Shown: in pieces, positions 25,837-34,586 of the stretch
Layout: every line of letters begins with the position of its first letter
How positions within the stretch are numbered: the first letter of the stretch is position 1
Assembly: GCF_034258515.1 (NCBI RefSeq)
Contig: NZ_CP139438.1
Coordinates: 930,001-994,000, forward strand
Origin: Pseudarthrobacter oxydans
Lineage (GTDB): Bacteria > Actinomycetota > Actinomycetes > Actinomycetales > Micrococcaceae
DNA: 64,000 nucleotides
Direction of reading: 5' to 3'
Notes under the pieces: generated by a model
Seen by the model: only the letters and a program-made list of their open reading frames with translations
Told to the model about the DNA's origin: nothing
Database searches by the model: none
Position numbers and translations under genes: made by a program

Positions 25837-27085
25837 CCCCGGCACGTCTGTCCGGCACCTGGTGCTGGATGAACTGTCCCGCGGCATCGTGGAGCGGCTG
25901 GACCCGGCCAGCGCGTCCTTCCTGAATTCCAGCGGCCTGGCCAAGGCATCACCCATGGGCCTTGGGCTGTACCGGATCGAGCCGGTGGGCAAGGTGGGTT
26001 CGGTGCGCACGGCCACGGTGCAGCTCGACGTGCGTCCCAAGGACCGGCTGGGGCTCAGCCGGCTCCTGTTCCTGCTCAGCTACGCCGGCGAGCAGGGCTT
26101 CCGCCCCGATTCGGTCTCAGCCGTGGAGGACCGGGAGCTGTGGAGCGCGCTGGCGGAGTCGCTGGCGCAACTGGCCGAACGTGCCCTGGGACGCGGCGTC
26201 CTGCAGGGCTATCTCACCGTGGATGAATCGCTCCGGACGGTCAAGGGACGGATCAGGATTTCGGACCAGATTTCCCGGCGGCCCGGCATGCTGGTGCCCC
26301 TGGAGGTGTCCTACGACGAGTTCACCGAGGACATTGCCGAGAACCGGATCCTGCGCGCCGCGCTGGAACGGATGGGCCAGGTGCCGCGCGTCCGCCCCGA
26401 GGTGCTGAGCCGGCTGCGCCAGCTCAAGGGAAAGCTCGACGCCGTTACGCGCCTCCCGGCAGGAGCACCGCTGCCCCGGTGGAAAGCCACCAGGATGAAC
26501 GTCCGCTACCACGCGGTCCTGCGCCTGGCGGAGCTGATCCTGCGCAACGCCTCCGCGGAAGCCGGGGAGGGCAAGCAGCAGACGGCCTCGTTCGTGGTGG
26601 ACATGGCCCAGGTGTTTGAGGATTTTGTGGGCACGGCGCTGCGGGAAGCGATGTCCGCCTACCCGGGCGAGCTCCGGCTCCGCTTCAATGCGCTCCTGAG
26701 CGAGGCGGTGCATGACGCTGACCGGCTGTCGGTGCGCCCGGACGCCGTCCACCTGCTCGGCGGCCGGCCGGTGGTGGTCTACAACGCCAAGTACACCGCG
26801 GCTTCGGATACGGGTGCTTCCCTGACGGCGGACCACTACCAGATGCTGGCCCACTGCACCGCGCTGGCGGTGCCCACCGCATGGCTGGTCTACGCCGGGG
26901 CCGGGGAAATGAAGCTCCGCCGCATCCTCAATACGGACATCGACATCGTGGAATTCCCGCTGGACCTGTCCAGGCCGCCGTCGGAAATCCTCGCGTCCGT
27001 CCGTGAACTCGCGCGCCAGTCCTGGGGCGAGGTGGTCCGGGTTTCAACAGGTGCCGAACAGGTTACACCGGAACCCGGAACGTAA
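25823..27085 (+). CDS. McrC-like restriction component
   Basis: 420-aa McrC-family protein: N-terminal DNA-binding/bridging region and C-terminal PD-(D/E)xK-like nuclease. The core SYDEFTEDIAENRILRAAL is characteristic of McrC (N-x-x-L-x-x-A-L). The nuclease motif reads RPDAVHLLGGRPVVVYNAKY: the first Asp and the Lys are present, but the second acidic residue is Asn (codon AAC within 26780-26792). TTG start 25823 overlaps mcrB-like by 14 nt. With its partner it should cleave modified foreign DNA, unless the Asn makes it inactive. Confidence 0.85.
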   Translation: MRPADPGTSVRHLVLDELSRGIVERLDPASASFLNSSGLAKASPMGLGLYRIEPVGKVGSVRTATVQLDVRPKDRLGLSRLLFLLSYAGEQGFRPDSVSAVEDRELWSALAESLAQLAERALGRGVLQGYLTVDESLRTVKGRIRISDQISRRPGMLVPLEVSYDEFTEDIAENRILRAALERMGQVPRVRPEVLSRLRQLKGKLDAVTRLPAGAPLPRWKATRMNVRYHAVLRLAELILRNASAEAGEGKQQTASFVVDMAQVFEDFVGTALREAMSAYPGELRLRFNALLSEAVHDADRLSVRPDAVHLLGGRPVVVYNAKYTAASDTGASLTADHYQMLAHCTALAVPTAWLVYAGAGEMKLRRILNTDIDIVEFPLDLSRPPSEILASVRELARQSWGEVVRVSTGAEQVTPEPGT

Positions 27086-28718
27086 AGGTGGTCCCCTCGC
27101 CGAGGGTGCTGTCCACACCGATGGTTCCGCCATGGGCCTCGATGATCGCCTTGCTGATCGGGAGGCCGAGGCCGACGCCGGGGATGGCCGTCCGGCGGAC
27201 CGTGCTGGAGCGGAAGAACTTGGCGAAAACCTCGGAGGCGTCCTCGGGGCTCATGCCCATGCCGGTGTCGGTGATCCGGCAGGCCAGATGCCCGTCCTCC
27301 TGCTCCAGGGAGACCAGCACGCTGCCGCCGTCCGGGGAGTACTTGATGGCGTTGGACACCAGGTTGTCCAGGACCTGGGAGATCCGGGCGCCGTCCACGT
27401 GGGCCTCAAGCCGCTCGGGGGTCTGCGCCTGCAGCACCACTCCCGCCGCTGCCGCCCGGGGCGTGGCCGAGGAGACGCTGGACCGCACCAGCTCGGCGAC
27501 ATTCACGGCCTCCGGCGTGACGATCAGCTGCCCGTTGCGGCTGGACAGCAGGTCCGAGACCAGGGTCAGGAGCCGCTCGGAGTTCCGGCGGATGACCTCG
27601 AGCATCTCCCGCTGCGCCTTCGCCGGTTCGTCAGCCAGCAGGAGTTCCACGTAGCCCAGGATGGAGGTCAGCGGCGTCCGGAACTCGTGGGAGACGCTGG
27701 CGACGAACTCGTCCTTCGCCGTCAGGGCGTTCACCAGGTCCGTCACGTCGCTGAACGCGACCACCGAGCCGGCGAAAGCGCCGTCGTCGTCCTTCATGGC
27801 CCGTGCGGTGGTCACGACGGCGCGCTGGTCGCTGCCCGAACCCAGCCACACCAGGTAATCCGTAAAGGTTTCGCCCAGGACGGCGCGGCGCACCGGACGT
27901 TCCTCCACGGGAACCAGCGTTTTCCGGTCCGCCCCGAACACCAGCAGCTGGGACTCGTTCGGGTCGGCTATGTCCTTGGGCCGGGCCAGTTCGTGGTTTG
28001 CCCGCTGCTTCCTGTTCATCAGGACATCGTGCCCGTCCGCATCCACCGCGAGGACGCCCAGGTGGACAGTTTCCAGGACGGCATTCAGCAATGCCTCCTG
28101 GCGCTGGCTGGTCCGAAGGTTGGCCTGCAGCTGGGCGTCCTTTTCCTCAAGTTCCTCCTGCTGCCGCATCATGCTGAGGGTCAGGACACTCACGGACGCG
28201 CCGATTCCGAGCGCTATCACAGGAAGCAGCAAAGAGCGGGCCAGGTCCTGGGGCGTAAAGTCCCCCTTCAGCAGCAGCGGAACCCAGATGATGGCCAGCG
28301 GCCCCAGGAAGGACAGCCACAGCGCGGCCCGGGGATGGTATCCGGACGCGCACAGCCAAATCACCGGGAAAACGGCCAGCAGGCTGATGCCCGCCAGGCT
28401 CTCCTGCCCGCCCTGCCGGCCCACCCCGATGGAGACAAAGTCCAGCAGCGGAATGGCCAGGAAGCTCGTGTAGGGCAGCCGCTCCCAGGGAACCACGTAG
28501 CAAAGGCCCATGATGGCCAGCTGGGAGATCACGAAGGCGGCAAAGAGCGGATTGTCCATGGTGCCCGGGAAGAAGGCCCACACCAGGAACACCGTCAACA
28601 ATGTGGTGATGAACAGCGGCATCTGGCTCAGCCCCACCCGCTGGGTCAGGCTGTACTCGTGAAAGGGCCGCCGGAAGAACCTCAACTTACCCGAAGCCCA
28701 CGCCACCGGGGCGGTCAT
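27063..28718 (-). CDS. Membrane sensor histidine kinase
   Basis: 551-aa kinase. About six TM helices fill residues 20-165, followed by a coiled coil and PAS domain (about 185-310), HisKA with H-box VSHEFRTPLTSILGYVELLL (His about 342), and HATPase_c with N-box QVLDNLVSNAIKYSP, G1 DTGMGM and G2 VGLGLPISKAI. All catalytic motifs are intact. ATG 28718 preferred; GTG 28727 adds three residues. It is divergent from the OmpR-type response regulator at 28814, which is its likely partner. The 3' end overlaps mcrC-like by 23 nt on the opposite strand. Stimulus unknown. Confidence 0.92.
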   Translation of the reverse strand: MTAPVAWASGKLRFFRRPFHEYSLTQRVGLSQMPLFITTLLTVFLVWAFFPGTMDNPLFAAFVISQLAIMGLCYVVPWERLPYTSFLAIPLLDFVSIGVGRQGGQESLAGISLLAVFPVIWLCASGYHPRAALWLSFLGPLAIIWVPLLLKGDFTPQDLARSLLLPVIALGIGASVSVLTLSMMRQQEELEEKDAQLQANLRTSQRQEALLNAVLETVHLGVLAVDADGHDVLMNRKQRANHELARPKDIADPNESQLLVFGADRKTLVPVEERPVRRAVLGETFTDYLVWLGSGSDQRAVVTTARAMKDDDGAFAGSVVAFSDVTDLVNALTAKDEFVASVSHEFRTPLTSILGYVELLLADEPAKAQREMLEVIRRNSERLLTLVSDLLSSRNGQLIVTPEAVNVAELVRSSVSSATPRAAAAGVVLQAQTPERLEAHVDGARISQVLDNLVSNAIKYSPDGGSVLVSLEQEDGHLACRITDTGMGMSPEDASEVFAKFFRSSTVRRTAIPGVGLGLPISKAIIEAHGGTIGVDSTLGEGTTFTFRVPV

Positions 28719-28813
28719 GGCGTGCACACGTAGGGGAGCGGGGTGAGTGGAGCCATACCAGCAGGATATCGGCAGCCAGCTATACTTCTGACGTTGGCTG
28801 CTGAGGGGGCGCT

Positions 28814-29581
28814 ATGAGTGATGCACGAGTGGGACTGGTCATCGAGGATGACCACGACATCCGGGAATTGGTACGCACGGTGCTGTCACAGGCCGGTTTC
28901 GAGGTGAGCGTTGCCAGCAGCGGGGCAGAAGGCGTCCTGATCGCCAAGAACCTCAGCCCGGACGTCATCACCCTGGACCTTGGGTTGCCTGACATCGACG
29001 GCTTCGAGGTTTCCCGGCAGATCCGTGAATTCTCCGATGCCTACATCGTGATGCTCACGGCCCGCACCGAGGAACTGGACACCCTGATCGGACTGGAGTC
29101 CGGGGCCGATGATTACCTCACCAAACCGTTCCGGCCCAGGGAGCTGCGTGCACGCATCGCAGCGATGATGCGCCGTCCCCGTTCCGTCCCGGACCCTGCC
29201 GACGCGCTGTCCGGGGACAACCCGGCTGATGCGGGAGCCCATCCCGAGCGCGGCAACTTCAGCCACAACGGGCTGGAACTCAGCTACTCGTCCCGGACCG
29301 TGGTTGTTGACGGCAAGGAAATGAACCTGACCCGCACGGAATTCGAACTCCTGCACGCGCTCCTGGAAGCGGGGCGGACCGTGCGGACCAAATCGGACCT
29401 GGTGCGGCGGCTGCGGGACGAGGATTACGACGTCGGCAGTTACATCAGCGAGGCCGACGAACGGTCCGTCGAGGTGCACATGGGGAACCTGCGGAAGAAG
29501 CTGGGCGACTCGCCCCAGAAACCGCGGTGGCTGCAAACCGTCCGGGGAGTTGGCTACCGGCTCGCGCCGGAAGCGCACTGA
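28814..29581 (+). CDS. OmpR-family response regulator
   Basis: 255-aa two-component regulator. Receiver domain: acidic pocket VIEDDHDIREL, phospho-acceptor Asp in DVITLDLGLPDIDG (about residue 55), Thr in MLTART and Lys in DYLTKPF. A roughly 35-residue linker leads to an OmpR/PhoB winged-helix (LTRTEFELLHALLEAG; VEVHMGNLRKKLGD; VRGVGYRL). GAGGGGG lies before the ATG. It is divergent from the histidine kinase, 95 nt apart, and converges with the HPt-like gene, overlapping it by 28 nt. Confidence 0.95.
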   Translation: MSDARVGLVIEDDHDIRELVRTVLSQAGFEVSVASSGAEGVLIAKNLSPDVITLDLGLPDIDGFEVSRQIREFSDAYIVMLTARTEELDTLIGLESGADDYLTKPFRPRELRARIAAMMRRPRSVPDPADALSGDNPADAGAHPERGNFSHNGLELSYSSRTVVVDGKEMNLTRTEFELLHALLEAGRTVRTKSDLVRRLRDEDYDVGSYISEADERSVEVHMGNLRKKLGDSPQKPRWLQTVRGVGYRLAPEAH

Positions 29582-29964
29582 GCCTGAAGGCGGTGCGTCG
29601 TCTGCCGGCTGCAATGGTTGATCGGCCGCAGGAAGGCGACGGCCAGCCGGGGCAGGAGGACGGCCACGTCAGCCTTGCTGGCCTCGGTACGGATTTCGCC
29701 CTCCAGTTCCATGGCCAGGCAGGCCAGCCGCTCCGCACCCACCATCTGGCTGGCGGTCTTCAGGCTCAGGACCGCGTCCACTGAACCTTCCAGGTCGCCG
29801 GTGGTCAGGGCAAGGCGGAGCCGCCCAATGCGTTGCGGCAGGAACTCGATAAAGTTCCCCACAAAGACCCTGCAGTATCCCTCATCCTCTTCGAGTTCTT
29901 CGCGGAGCCGGTCGAGAACGGACTGGTCCACCAAGGGCCGGGGGGCATCATCGGCGGCGCTCAT
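29554..29964 (-). CDS. HPt-domain-like protein lacking the phospho-accepting histidine
   Basis: 136-aa helical protein with the HPt signature shape: FVGNFIEFLPQRIGRLRLAL, then VLSLKTASQMVGAERLACLAMELE. In HPt domains this reads AHxLKGxxxxxGxxxLxxLxxxLE; here the His is Leu (codon CTG) while the Lys, Gly and Leu scaffold is kept. So it looks like a pseudo-HPt that cannot be phosphorylated at this site but could dock a receiver or kinase. It is convergent with the response regulator, 28 nt overlapping. The last 20 residues are probably unstructured. Confidence 0.75.
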   Translation of the reverse strand: MSAADDAPRPLVDQSVLDRLREELEEDEGYCRVFVGNFIEFLPQRIGRLRLALTTGDLEGSVDAVLSLKTASQMVGAERLACLAMELEGEIRTEASKADVAVLLPRLAVAFLRPINHCSRQTTHRLQAQCASGASR

Positions 29965-30235
29965 GGCGGTCCTTTCGGCGGGTGCGGTCCATTCCTGGAG
30001 GTGGCGTCTAAGTGGGGCTCGGATGTCACATCAGGTTAGGTCTGTTGCCTTGGCGGGGCAGGTTTTCCCGAAGAGAATTGTGCGTTTCTTGATGGGACTG
30101 CAGTTGTTCCGAAGCGGCCTGGAACACGGACCTGATGTCCTACCTTTCCTGCCCGGCCGGACCGGCTTCAGGGCTGCCCTGCTGGCGCGTCGGAGCTAAG
30201 CGCGGAGGGCGCTGGCAACGGTGCCTGGTGAGGGG

Positions 30236-30664
30236 TCAGCGGCGGGTTTCCAGGAACTGCACCAGCTCCGCCTCGAGGACCGAACTGTCTTTGAGCTCGC
30301 ACTCCCACACCGTCAGGACGTCCCAGCCGGCCTCCTCGAGCAGGCGGCGCTGGCTGGCATCCCGGTCGCGGGTCCTGGTGCGTTTGGCGGCCCAGAATTC
30401 CGCGTTGGCCTTCGGGGCATGCTGACCGGCCCGGCATTCGTGGAAGTGCCAGAAGCAGCCGTTGATGAAGATGACTTTGCGGCGGCCGGCGAAGACCAGG
30501 TCCGGGTTTCCGGGCAGGCGGGTGCCCCCGGACCTGCCGTGCAGCCGGTACCGGTAGCCCTTGGCGTGGAGGAGCCTGCGCACCAGCAGCTCGGGCTTGG
30601 TGTTCTTGCCCCGGATCCGGGACATGTTCCAGCTGCGTTGCTCAGGGGTGAGCTTGTCCGCCAT
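30236..30664 (-). CDS. vsr: Very short patch repair endonuclease
   Basis: 142-aa Vsr-family T:G mismatch endonuclease. Motifs: SWNMSRIRGKNTKPELLVRRLL at the N-terminus, catalytic Asp in LPGNPDLVF, VIFINGCFWHFHECRAG (zinc/catalytic loop), WDVLTVWECEL near the C-terminus. Vsr repairs T:G made by deamination of 5-methylcytosine. The E. coli His before GC in the loop is Asn here. Start ATG 30664 begins the conserved domain; the frame is open to 30748. No cytosine methyltransferase gene lies in the window, though the McrBC-like pair is 3 kb away. Confidence 0.88.
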   Translation of the reverse strand: MADKLTPEQRSWNMSRIRGKNTKPELLVRRLLHAKGYRYRLHGRSGGTRLPGNPDLVFAGRRKVIFINGCFWHFHECRAGQHAPKANAEFWAAKRTRTRDRDASQRRLLEEAGWDVLTVWECELKDSSVLEAELVQFLETRR

Positions 30665-30683
30665 GCTTTGAGTCCAGGAGCTC

Positions 30684-31118
30684 CTAGATTTCCCGTTCGG
30701 GCTGTTCGCCGAACTGGAAGTGGCGGCCGCTGACGGACGTGGGTTCAATTTCCACGTAGAAGTCCTTCAGCGTGGGAACCCAGGTTTTCAGGCCCAGTTC
30801 CTCCACCGCCGCCAGTTCCGCGGAGTTGCTCAGCACGCGTGCCTTTCCGCGCAGCACCACGGACCATGCCTCCTCGGAGAGGATGCCGTCCGTTTCGAAG
30901 AGGACAGAGGAGTTAATGGTGAGCTGGGCAAGTTTGTTGCCCGGCGCCGTCCTCAGGTAAAGCTTCCGGGCGGAGGTGACGTAGTTGACCGGGAAGATGT
31001 CCGGTTCACCGGCAACCGATACCACGAGCCGTCCGTGCTTGGTTCCCTCCAACAGCCGCCAGGACTGCTCGTCGTCGAGTTCCAGCACGGGTTGTCCATC
31101 TGCATGTTCAAACATCAT
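30684..31118 (-). CDS. Pyridoxamine 5'-phosphate oxidase-like flavin-binding protein
   Basis: 144-aa split-barrel protein of the PNPOx-like superfamily. Pattern: SWRLLEGTKHGRLVVSVAGEPDIFPVNYV, then LYLRTAPGNKLAQL and a central VVLRGKARVL strand. Many actinobacterial members bind F420, FMN or heme rather than acting on pyridoxamine. It lies 19 nt upstream of vsr on the same strand, but no functional link is evident. Cofactor unknown. Confidence 0.82.
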   Translation of the reverse strand: MMFEHADGQPVLELDDEQSWRLLEGTKHGRLVVSVAGEPDIFPVNYVTSARKLYLRTAPGNKLAQLTINSSVLFETDGILSEEAWSVVLRGKARVLSNSAELAAVEELGLKTWVPTLKDFYVEIEPTSVSGRHFQFGEQPEREI

Positions 31119-31135
31119 GCAGCCATTCTTCTACG

Positions 31136-31438
31136 TTATGTAGAAATATTCCAGAGGTTTGATGAATTTACTCCTTGTGATGAGGTGGCCGTTCCATGCC
31201 GGGAGCAGGTTGCCCGCCAGGCAAGGGGCGAGACCTGCACTTTCAGGCGGCGCCCGCACTCCGGGCAGTAGCGTGGCGGTTCCAGCTGCAGCCGCGCGGC
31301 ACACACCTGGTGGAGGGCGCGGCCCGGGCGGGCGTCCGACGGCGGGGTGCCGCCGCCGTCGGACGTTGCCTTCCTGAGGGGCTTGCCGCAGAGGGCGCAG
31401 AAATTCGCGTCGGCAGGATCGTTCGGCGGGGTGCTCAT
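31136..31438 (-). CDS. bsaP: Biotin synthase auxiliary protein
   Basis: 100-aa cysteine-rich protein overlapping the bioB stop by 4 nt (ATGA). It has CALCGKPL at the N-terminus and [22 protein letters not shown] with SRHG near residues 57-82. This small Cys-rich family sits directly downstream of bioB in actinobacteria; the mycobacterial homologue has been named BsaP and is needed for biotin synthase activity, probably through its Fe-S cluster. Assignment rests on the motif and exact genomic position. The final 15 residues may be non-conserved tail. Confidence 0.8.
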   Translation of the reverse strand: MSTPPNDPADANFCALCGKPLRKATSDGGGTPPSDARPGRALHQVCAARLQLEPPRYCPECGRRLKVQVSPLAWRATCSRHGTATSSQGVNSSNLWNIST

Positions 31439-32454
31439 AAGGTCTTCTGGAGTTCCTTGATGGGCATGTTGAGGTCCACCAGGAGGTTGAGGTCGGCGGC
31501 TGCGGGGCGGCCCAGGGTGGTCAGGTAGTTGCCGACGATGACCGCGTTGATACCGCCCAGGAGTCCCTCGCGGGTGCCAAGGTCGCCGAGGGTCAGCTCG
31601 CGGCCGCCGGCGTACCGCAGGACCGTGCGGGGCATGGCCAGGCGGAAAGCAGCGATGGCCCGGAGGGCGTCCTTGCCGTCCATGATCTGCTGGTTTTCCA
31701 AAGGGGTTCCGGGCCTGGGATTAAGGAAGTTCAGGGGGACCTCATGCGGCTCCAACGCGGCCAGCTGGGCCGCCAGCTCGGCCCGCTGCTCAAGTGTTTC
31801 GCCCATGCCGATCAGCGCTCCGCAGCACAGTTCCATTCCGGCGTCCTTGACCATGGCGCACGTCTCCAGCCGCTCCTCGTAGCTGTGGGTGGTGACCACC
31901 TGGGGGAAGTAGCTGCGTGCTGTTTCAAGGTTGTGGTTGTAGCGGTGCACGCCCCAGCCGGCCAGCTGGTCCACCTGGCGCTGGGTGAGCATGCCGAGGG
32001 AGCAGGCGATGTTGATGTCCACTTCCTCGTTGATGCGGTCGATGGCGAACTTGATCTGGTTCATGAGCTTGATGTCCGGCCCCCGGACAGCTGCCACGAT
32101 GCAGAACTCGGTGGCCCCGGTGGCCGCGGTTTCCTTGGCGGCCTTGACCAGCTCCGGGATGTCCAGCCAGACGCCGCGGACCGGGCTGTCGAAGAGTCCG
32201 GACTGGCTGCAGAAGTGGCAGTCCTCCGGGCAGCCGCCGGTCTTGATCGAGATGATGCCTTCCACCTCCACCGCCTCTCCGCAGTGCCGGAGGCGGACCT
32301 GGTGGGCAAGCTCCAGGGCGGCCGGGACTGCGTGGTCGGGAAGCCGGAGAACCTCCACCAGCTGCGCTTCCGAGAGGCCGGTTCCGCCCTCCAGGACCTG
32401 CCGCCGGGCGGTCTCGAGGATGGGGTATTCCGCGTGGAATGGCTGAGTCATCAT
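31435..32454 (-). CDS. bioB: Biotin synthase
   Basis: 339-aa radical-SAM enzyme inserting sulfur into dethiobiotin. The SAM/[4Fe-4S] motif CPEDCHFC (CxxxCxxC, about residues 73-80) is intact, with preceding [11 protein letters not shown], and downstream [24 protein letters not shown] and [11 protein letters not shown], all typical of BioB. The auxiliary protein gene bsaP is translationally coupled behind it. bioA, bioD and bioF are not in the window, so the biotin genes are dispersed or the strain relies on imported precursor. Confidence 0.97.
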   Translation of the reverse strand: MMTQPFHAEYPILETARRQVLEGGTGLSEAQLVEVLRLPDHAVPAALELAHQVRLRHCGEAVEVEGIISIKTGGCPEDCHFCSQSGLFDSPVRGVWLDIPELVKAAKETAATGATEFCIVAAVRGPDIKLMNQIKFAIDRINEEVDINIACSLGMLTQRQVDQLAGWGVHRYNHNLETARSYFPQVVTTHSYEERLETCAMVKDAGMELCCGALIGMGETLEQRAELAAQLAALEPHEVPLNFLNPRPGTPLENQQIMDGKDALRAIAAFRLAMPRTVLRYAGGRELTLGDLGTREGLLGGINAVIVGNYLTTLGRPAAADLNLLVDLNMPIKELQKTL

Positions 32455-32665
32455 TGCAGTCCTTTGTTTTGGGCGGGGCCTCCTAGACGACGGTAATTCG
32501 GTGGCTGCTCCCCGTTTTTGTGGCAGGGCAACAATGCGGGGCGGCCGAGGTTGTTAACAGGGGCGGTCAAATGCTTAACGCTGCCGAAACAATGCGGTGA
32601 CCGGCCTGTCGATCTTGCTGGATAGCGTCGCATCAGGCCCTTTAGCAACGAAAGCGAAGCACATC

Positions 32666-34393
32666 ATGAGCAACGACAAAGAAACAACGCAACTGCTGGA
32701 ACCGCCGGCACAGCCCGGCGCCGCCGTCGTCGGAAGCGCTCCCGCAGCCAGCCCGGCGGCCAACGCTGCGGCGCTGAACGCCACCAAGGAAAGCCTCGAG
32801 GACTACACGCTCCGGTTCGCGCCGCGCTCCTACCGGAAGTGGAGTGCCGGCGTGGTGGCCACCAGTGCTCTGGGCGGCATCGCCTACCTGGCGGACTTCT
32901 CCATCGGCGCGAACATCGGCATCGCGTACGGCACTGTCAACGCCATTTTCGGCATCCTGGTGGCCGCCGTGATCATCTTCGCCACCGGCTTCCCGCTGGC
33001 CTATTACGCGGCACGCTACAACATCGACCTGGACCTCATTACCCGCGGTTCGGGCTTCGGCTATTACGGGTCTGTGGTCACCAACGTCATCTTCGCGACG
33101 TTCACCTTCATCTTCTTCGCCCTCGAAGGCTCCATCATGGCCCAGGGCCTGGAGGTGGGACTGGGGATTCCCCAGTGGCTGGGGTACGCGGCATCCACCG
33201 TGATCATCATTCCGCTGGTGATCTACGGGATGAACACCCTGGCCAAGCTGCAGGTGTGGACCACCCCGCTGTGGCTGCTCCTCATGGTGGTGCCGGTGGG
33301 GTACCTGCTGGTCTCGCACCCGGAGAGCATCGACACCTTCTTCGCCTACACAGGGGAATCGGGCGACGGCGGCCCGAACCTTGCGTCCGTCATGCTGGCT
33401 GCCGGCGTGTGCCTGTCCCTGATGGCGCAGATTGCCGAGCAGATCGACTACCTGCGCTTCATGCCGCCGCGCACTGAAGCAAACAAGGGGGCGTGGTGGC
33501 GCGCCGTTATCCTGGCGGGGCCGGGCTGGGTGATTTTCGGGGCGGTCAAGCAGATTGTTGGCCTGTTCATTGCCATCTACCTCATCGCCACGCTGGATCC
33601 CGCAGCCTCTGCGACTGCCAACGAGCCGGTGCACCAGTTCCTGGGCGTCTACCGGGAGATGATGCCGGCCTGGCTGGCCATGACGCTCGCCGTGGTGCTG
33701 GTGGTCATCTCCCAGATCAAGATCAATGTCACCAACGCGTATTCGGGCTCCCTGGCGTGGACCAACTCGTTCACGCGAATCACCAAGACGTACCCCGGCC
33801 GCATGGTGTTCGTGGTGGTCAACCTGGCCATTGCCCTGGTTCTGATGGAAGCCAACATGTTCGACTTCCTCAACACCATCCTCGGCTTCTACGCCAACTG
33901 CGCCATGGCCTGGGTGGTCACGGTGGCGTCCGACATCGCCATCAACAAGTACCTGCTGAAGATTTCACCCAAGGTTCCTGAGTTCCGCCGCGGCATGCTG
34001 TACGCCGTGAATCCGGTGGGCTTTGTGTCGATGCTCGCCTCCGCCGGAATTTCGATTGCCGTGTTCTTTGGTGCCTTTGGCTCCGCGATCCAGCCGTTTT
34101 CGCCGATCTTTGCGGTAGGCCTTGCCCTGGTCCTTCCGCCGGTGCTGGCGCTGGCCACCCGCGGACGGTACTACCTGCGCCGCACCGACGACGGCATCGA
34201 CCTGCCGATGTTCGACGCCGACGGGAACCCTAGCGACGCCAGGCTCCTGTGCCACGTGACCGGCATCGAGTTCGAGCGCCCTGACATGGTCCGTTCCGCG
34301 AAAGACGCTGCCGACGGCGGCCCGCAGTATGTTTCTTCGCTCGCGTTGTCCACGGACAAGACAGGGGAGCTGGTGCTGCCGCCACAGAAGTAG
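32666..34393 (+). CDS. NCS1-family purine-cytosine permease-like transporter
   Basis: 575-aa membrane protein of about 12 TM helices. The N-terminal ESLEDYTLRFAPRSYRKWSAG is typical of actinobacterial cytosine/purine permease-like NCS1 proteins; AYLADFSIGANIGIAYG and later TNAYSGSLAWTNSF are further family segments. Substrate may be a nucleobase, hydantoin or vitamin; it cannot be set from sequence. ATG 32666 preferred to 32597, since the domain starts downstream of it. It is divergent from bioB, 211 nt apart. A good terminator follows. Confidence 0.85.
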   Translation: MSNDKETTQLLEPPAQPGAAVVGSAPAASPAANAAALNATKESLEDYTLRFAPRSYRKWSAGVVATSALGGIAYLADFSIGANIGIAYGTVNAIFGILVAAVIIFATGFPLAYYAARYNIDLDLITRGSGFGYYGSVVTNVIFATFTFIFFALEGSIMAQGLEVGLGIPQWLGYAASTVIIIPLVIYGMNTLAKLQVWTTPLWLLLMVVPVGYLLVSHPESIDTFFAYTGESGDGGPNLASVMLAAGVCLSLMAQIAEQIDYLRFMPPRTEANKGAWWRAVILAGPGWVIFGAVKQIVGLFIAIYLIATLDPAASATANEPVHQFLGVYREMMPAWLAMTLAVVLVVISQIKINVTNAYSGSLAWTNSFTRITKTYPGRMVFVVVNLAIALVLMEANMFDFLNTILGFYANCAMAWVVTVASDIAINKYLLKISPKVPEFRRGMLYAVNPVGFVSMLASAGISIAVFFGAFGSAIQPFSPIFAVGLALVLPPVLALATRGRYYLRRTDDGIDLPMFDADGNPSDARLLCHVTGIEFERPDMVRSAKDAADGGPQYVSSLALSTDKTGELVLPPQK

Positions 34394-34411
34394 CTATTCG
34401 CTGCAATAGGG

Positions 34412-34443
34412 AAAGCCGGTTCCTATGTGCCGGCTTTCTTTAT
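34412..34443 (+). terminator. Rho-independent terminator
   Basis: AAAGCCGG (34412-34419) / CCGGCTTT (34430-34437) stem with 10-nt loop and a T-rich tail (CTTTATG), 19 nt after the permease stop. Confidence 0.85.
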
Positions 34444-34586
34444 GACTTTTCCCCGGGCTGTTGGTGGTGGTAAAACTCGTGGCGGGGCAGCTGTGGATAA
34501 GTTTGATCGCTGAATTGTGACCTGGGCTACCCTTAAGTCATTGTCCGGAGCAAGCCGTCTTGAAACTACTGGGGGATTAGCGGCCC

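Noticed and set aside
23914-26040. 708-codon minus-strand frame opposite the McrBC genes
   Set aside because: Antisense of two well-supported genes with low-complexity composition; no RBS or family match.
29965-30235. Hidden gene or ncRNA in the 271-nt gap before vsr
   Set aside because: No RBS-supported ORF, hairpin with T-run, or recognisable RNA structure seen.
32455-32665. BirA/BioQ operator near bioB (TTGTTAAC...CTTAACG at 32551-32580)
   Set aside because: Only a partial dyad; it does not fit the actinobacterial BioQ pattern or a full BirA site.
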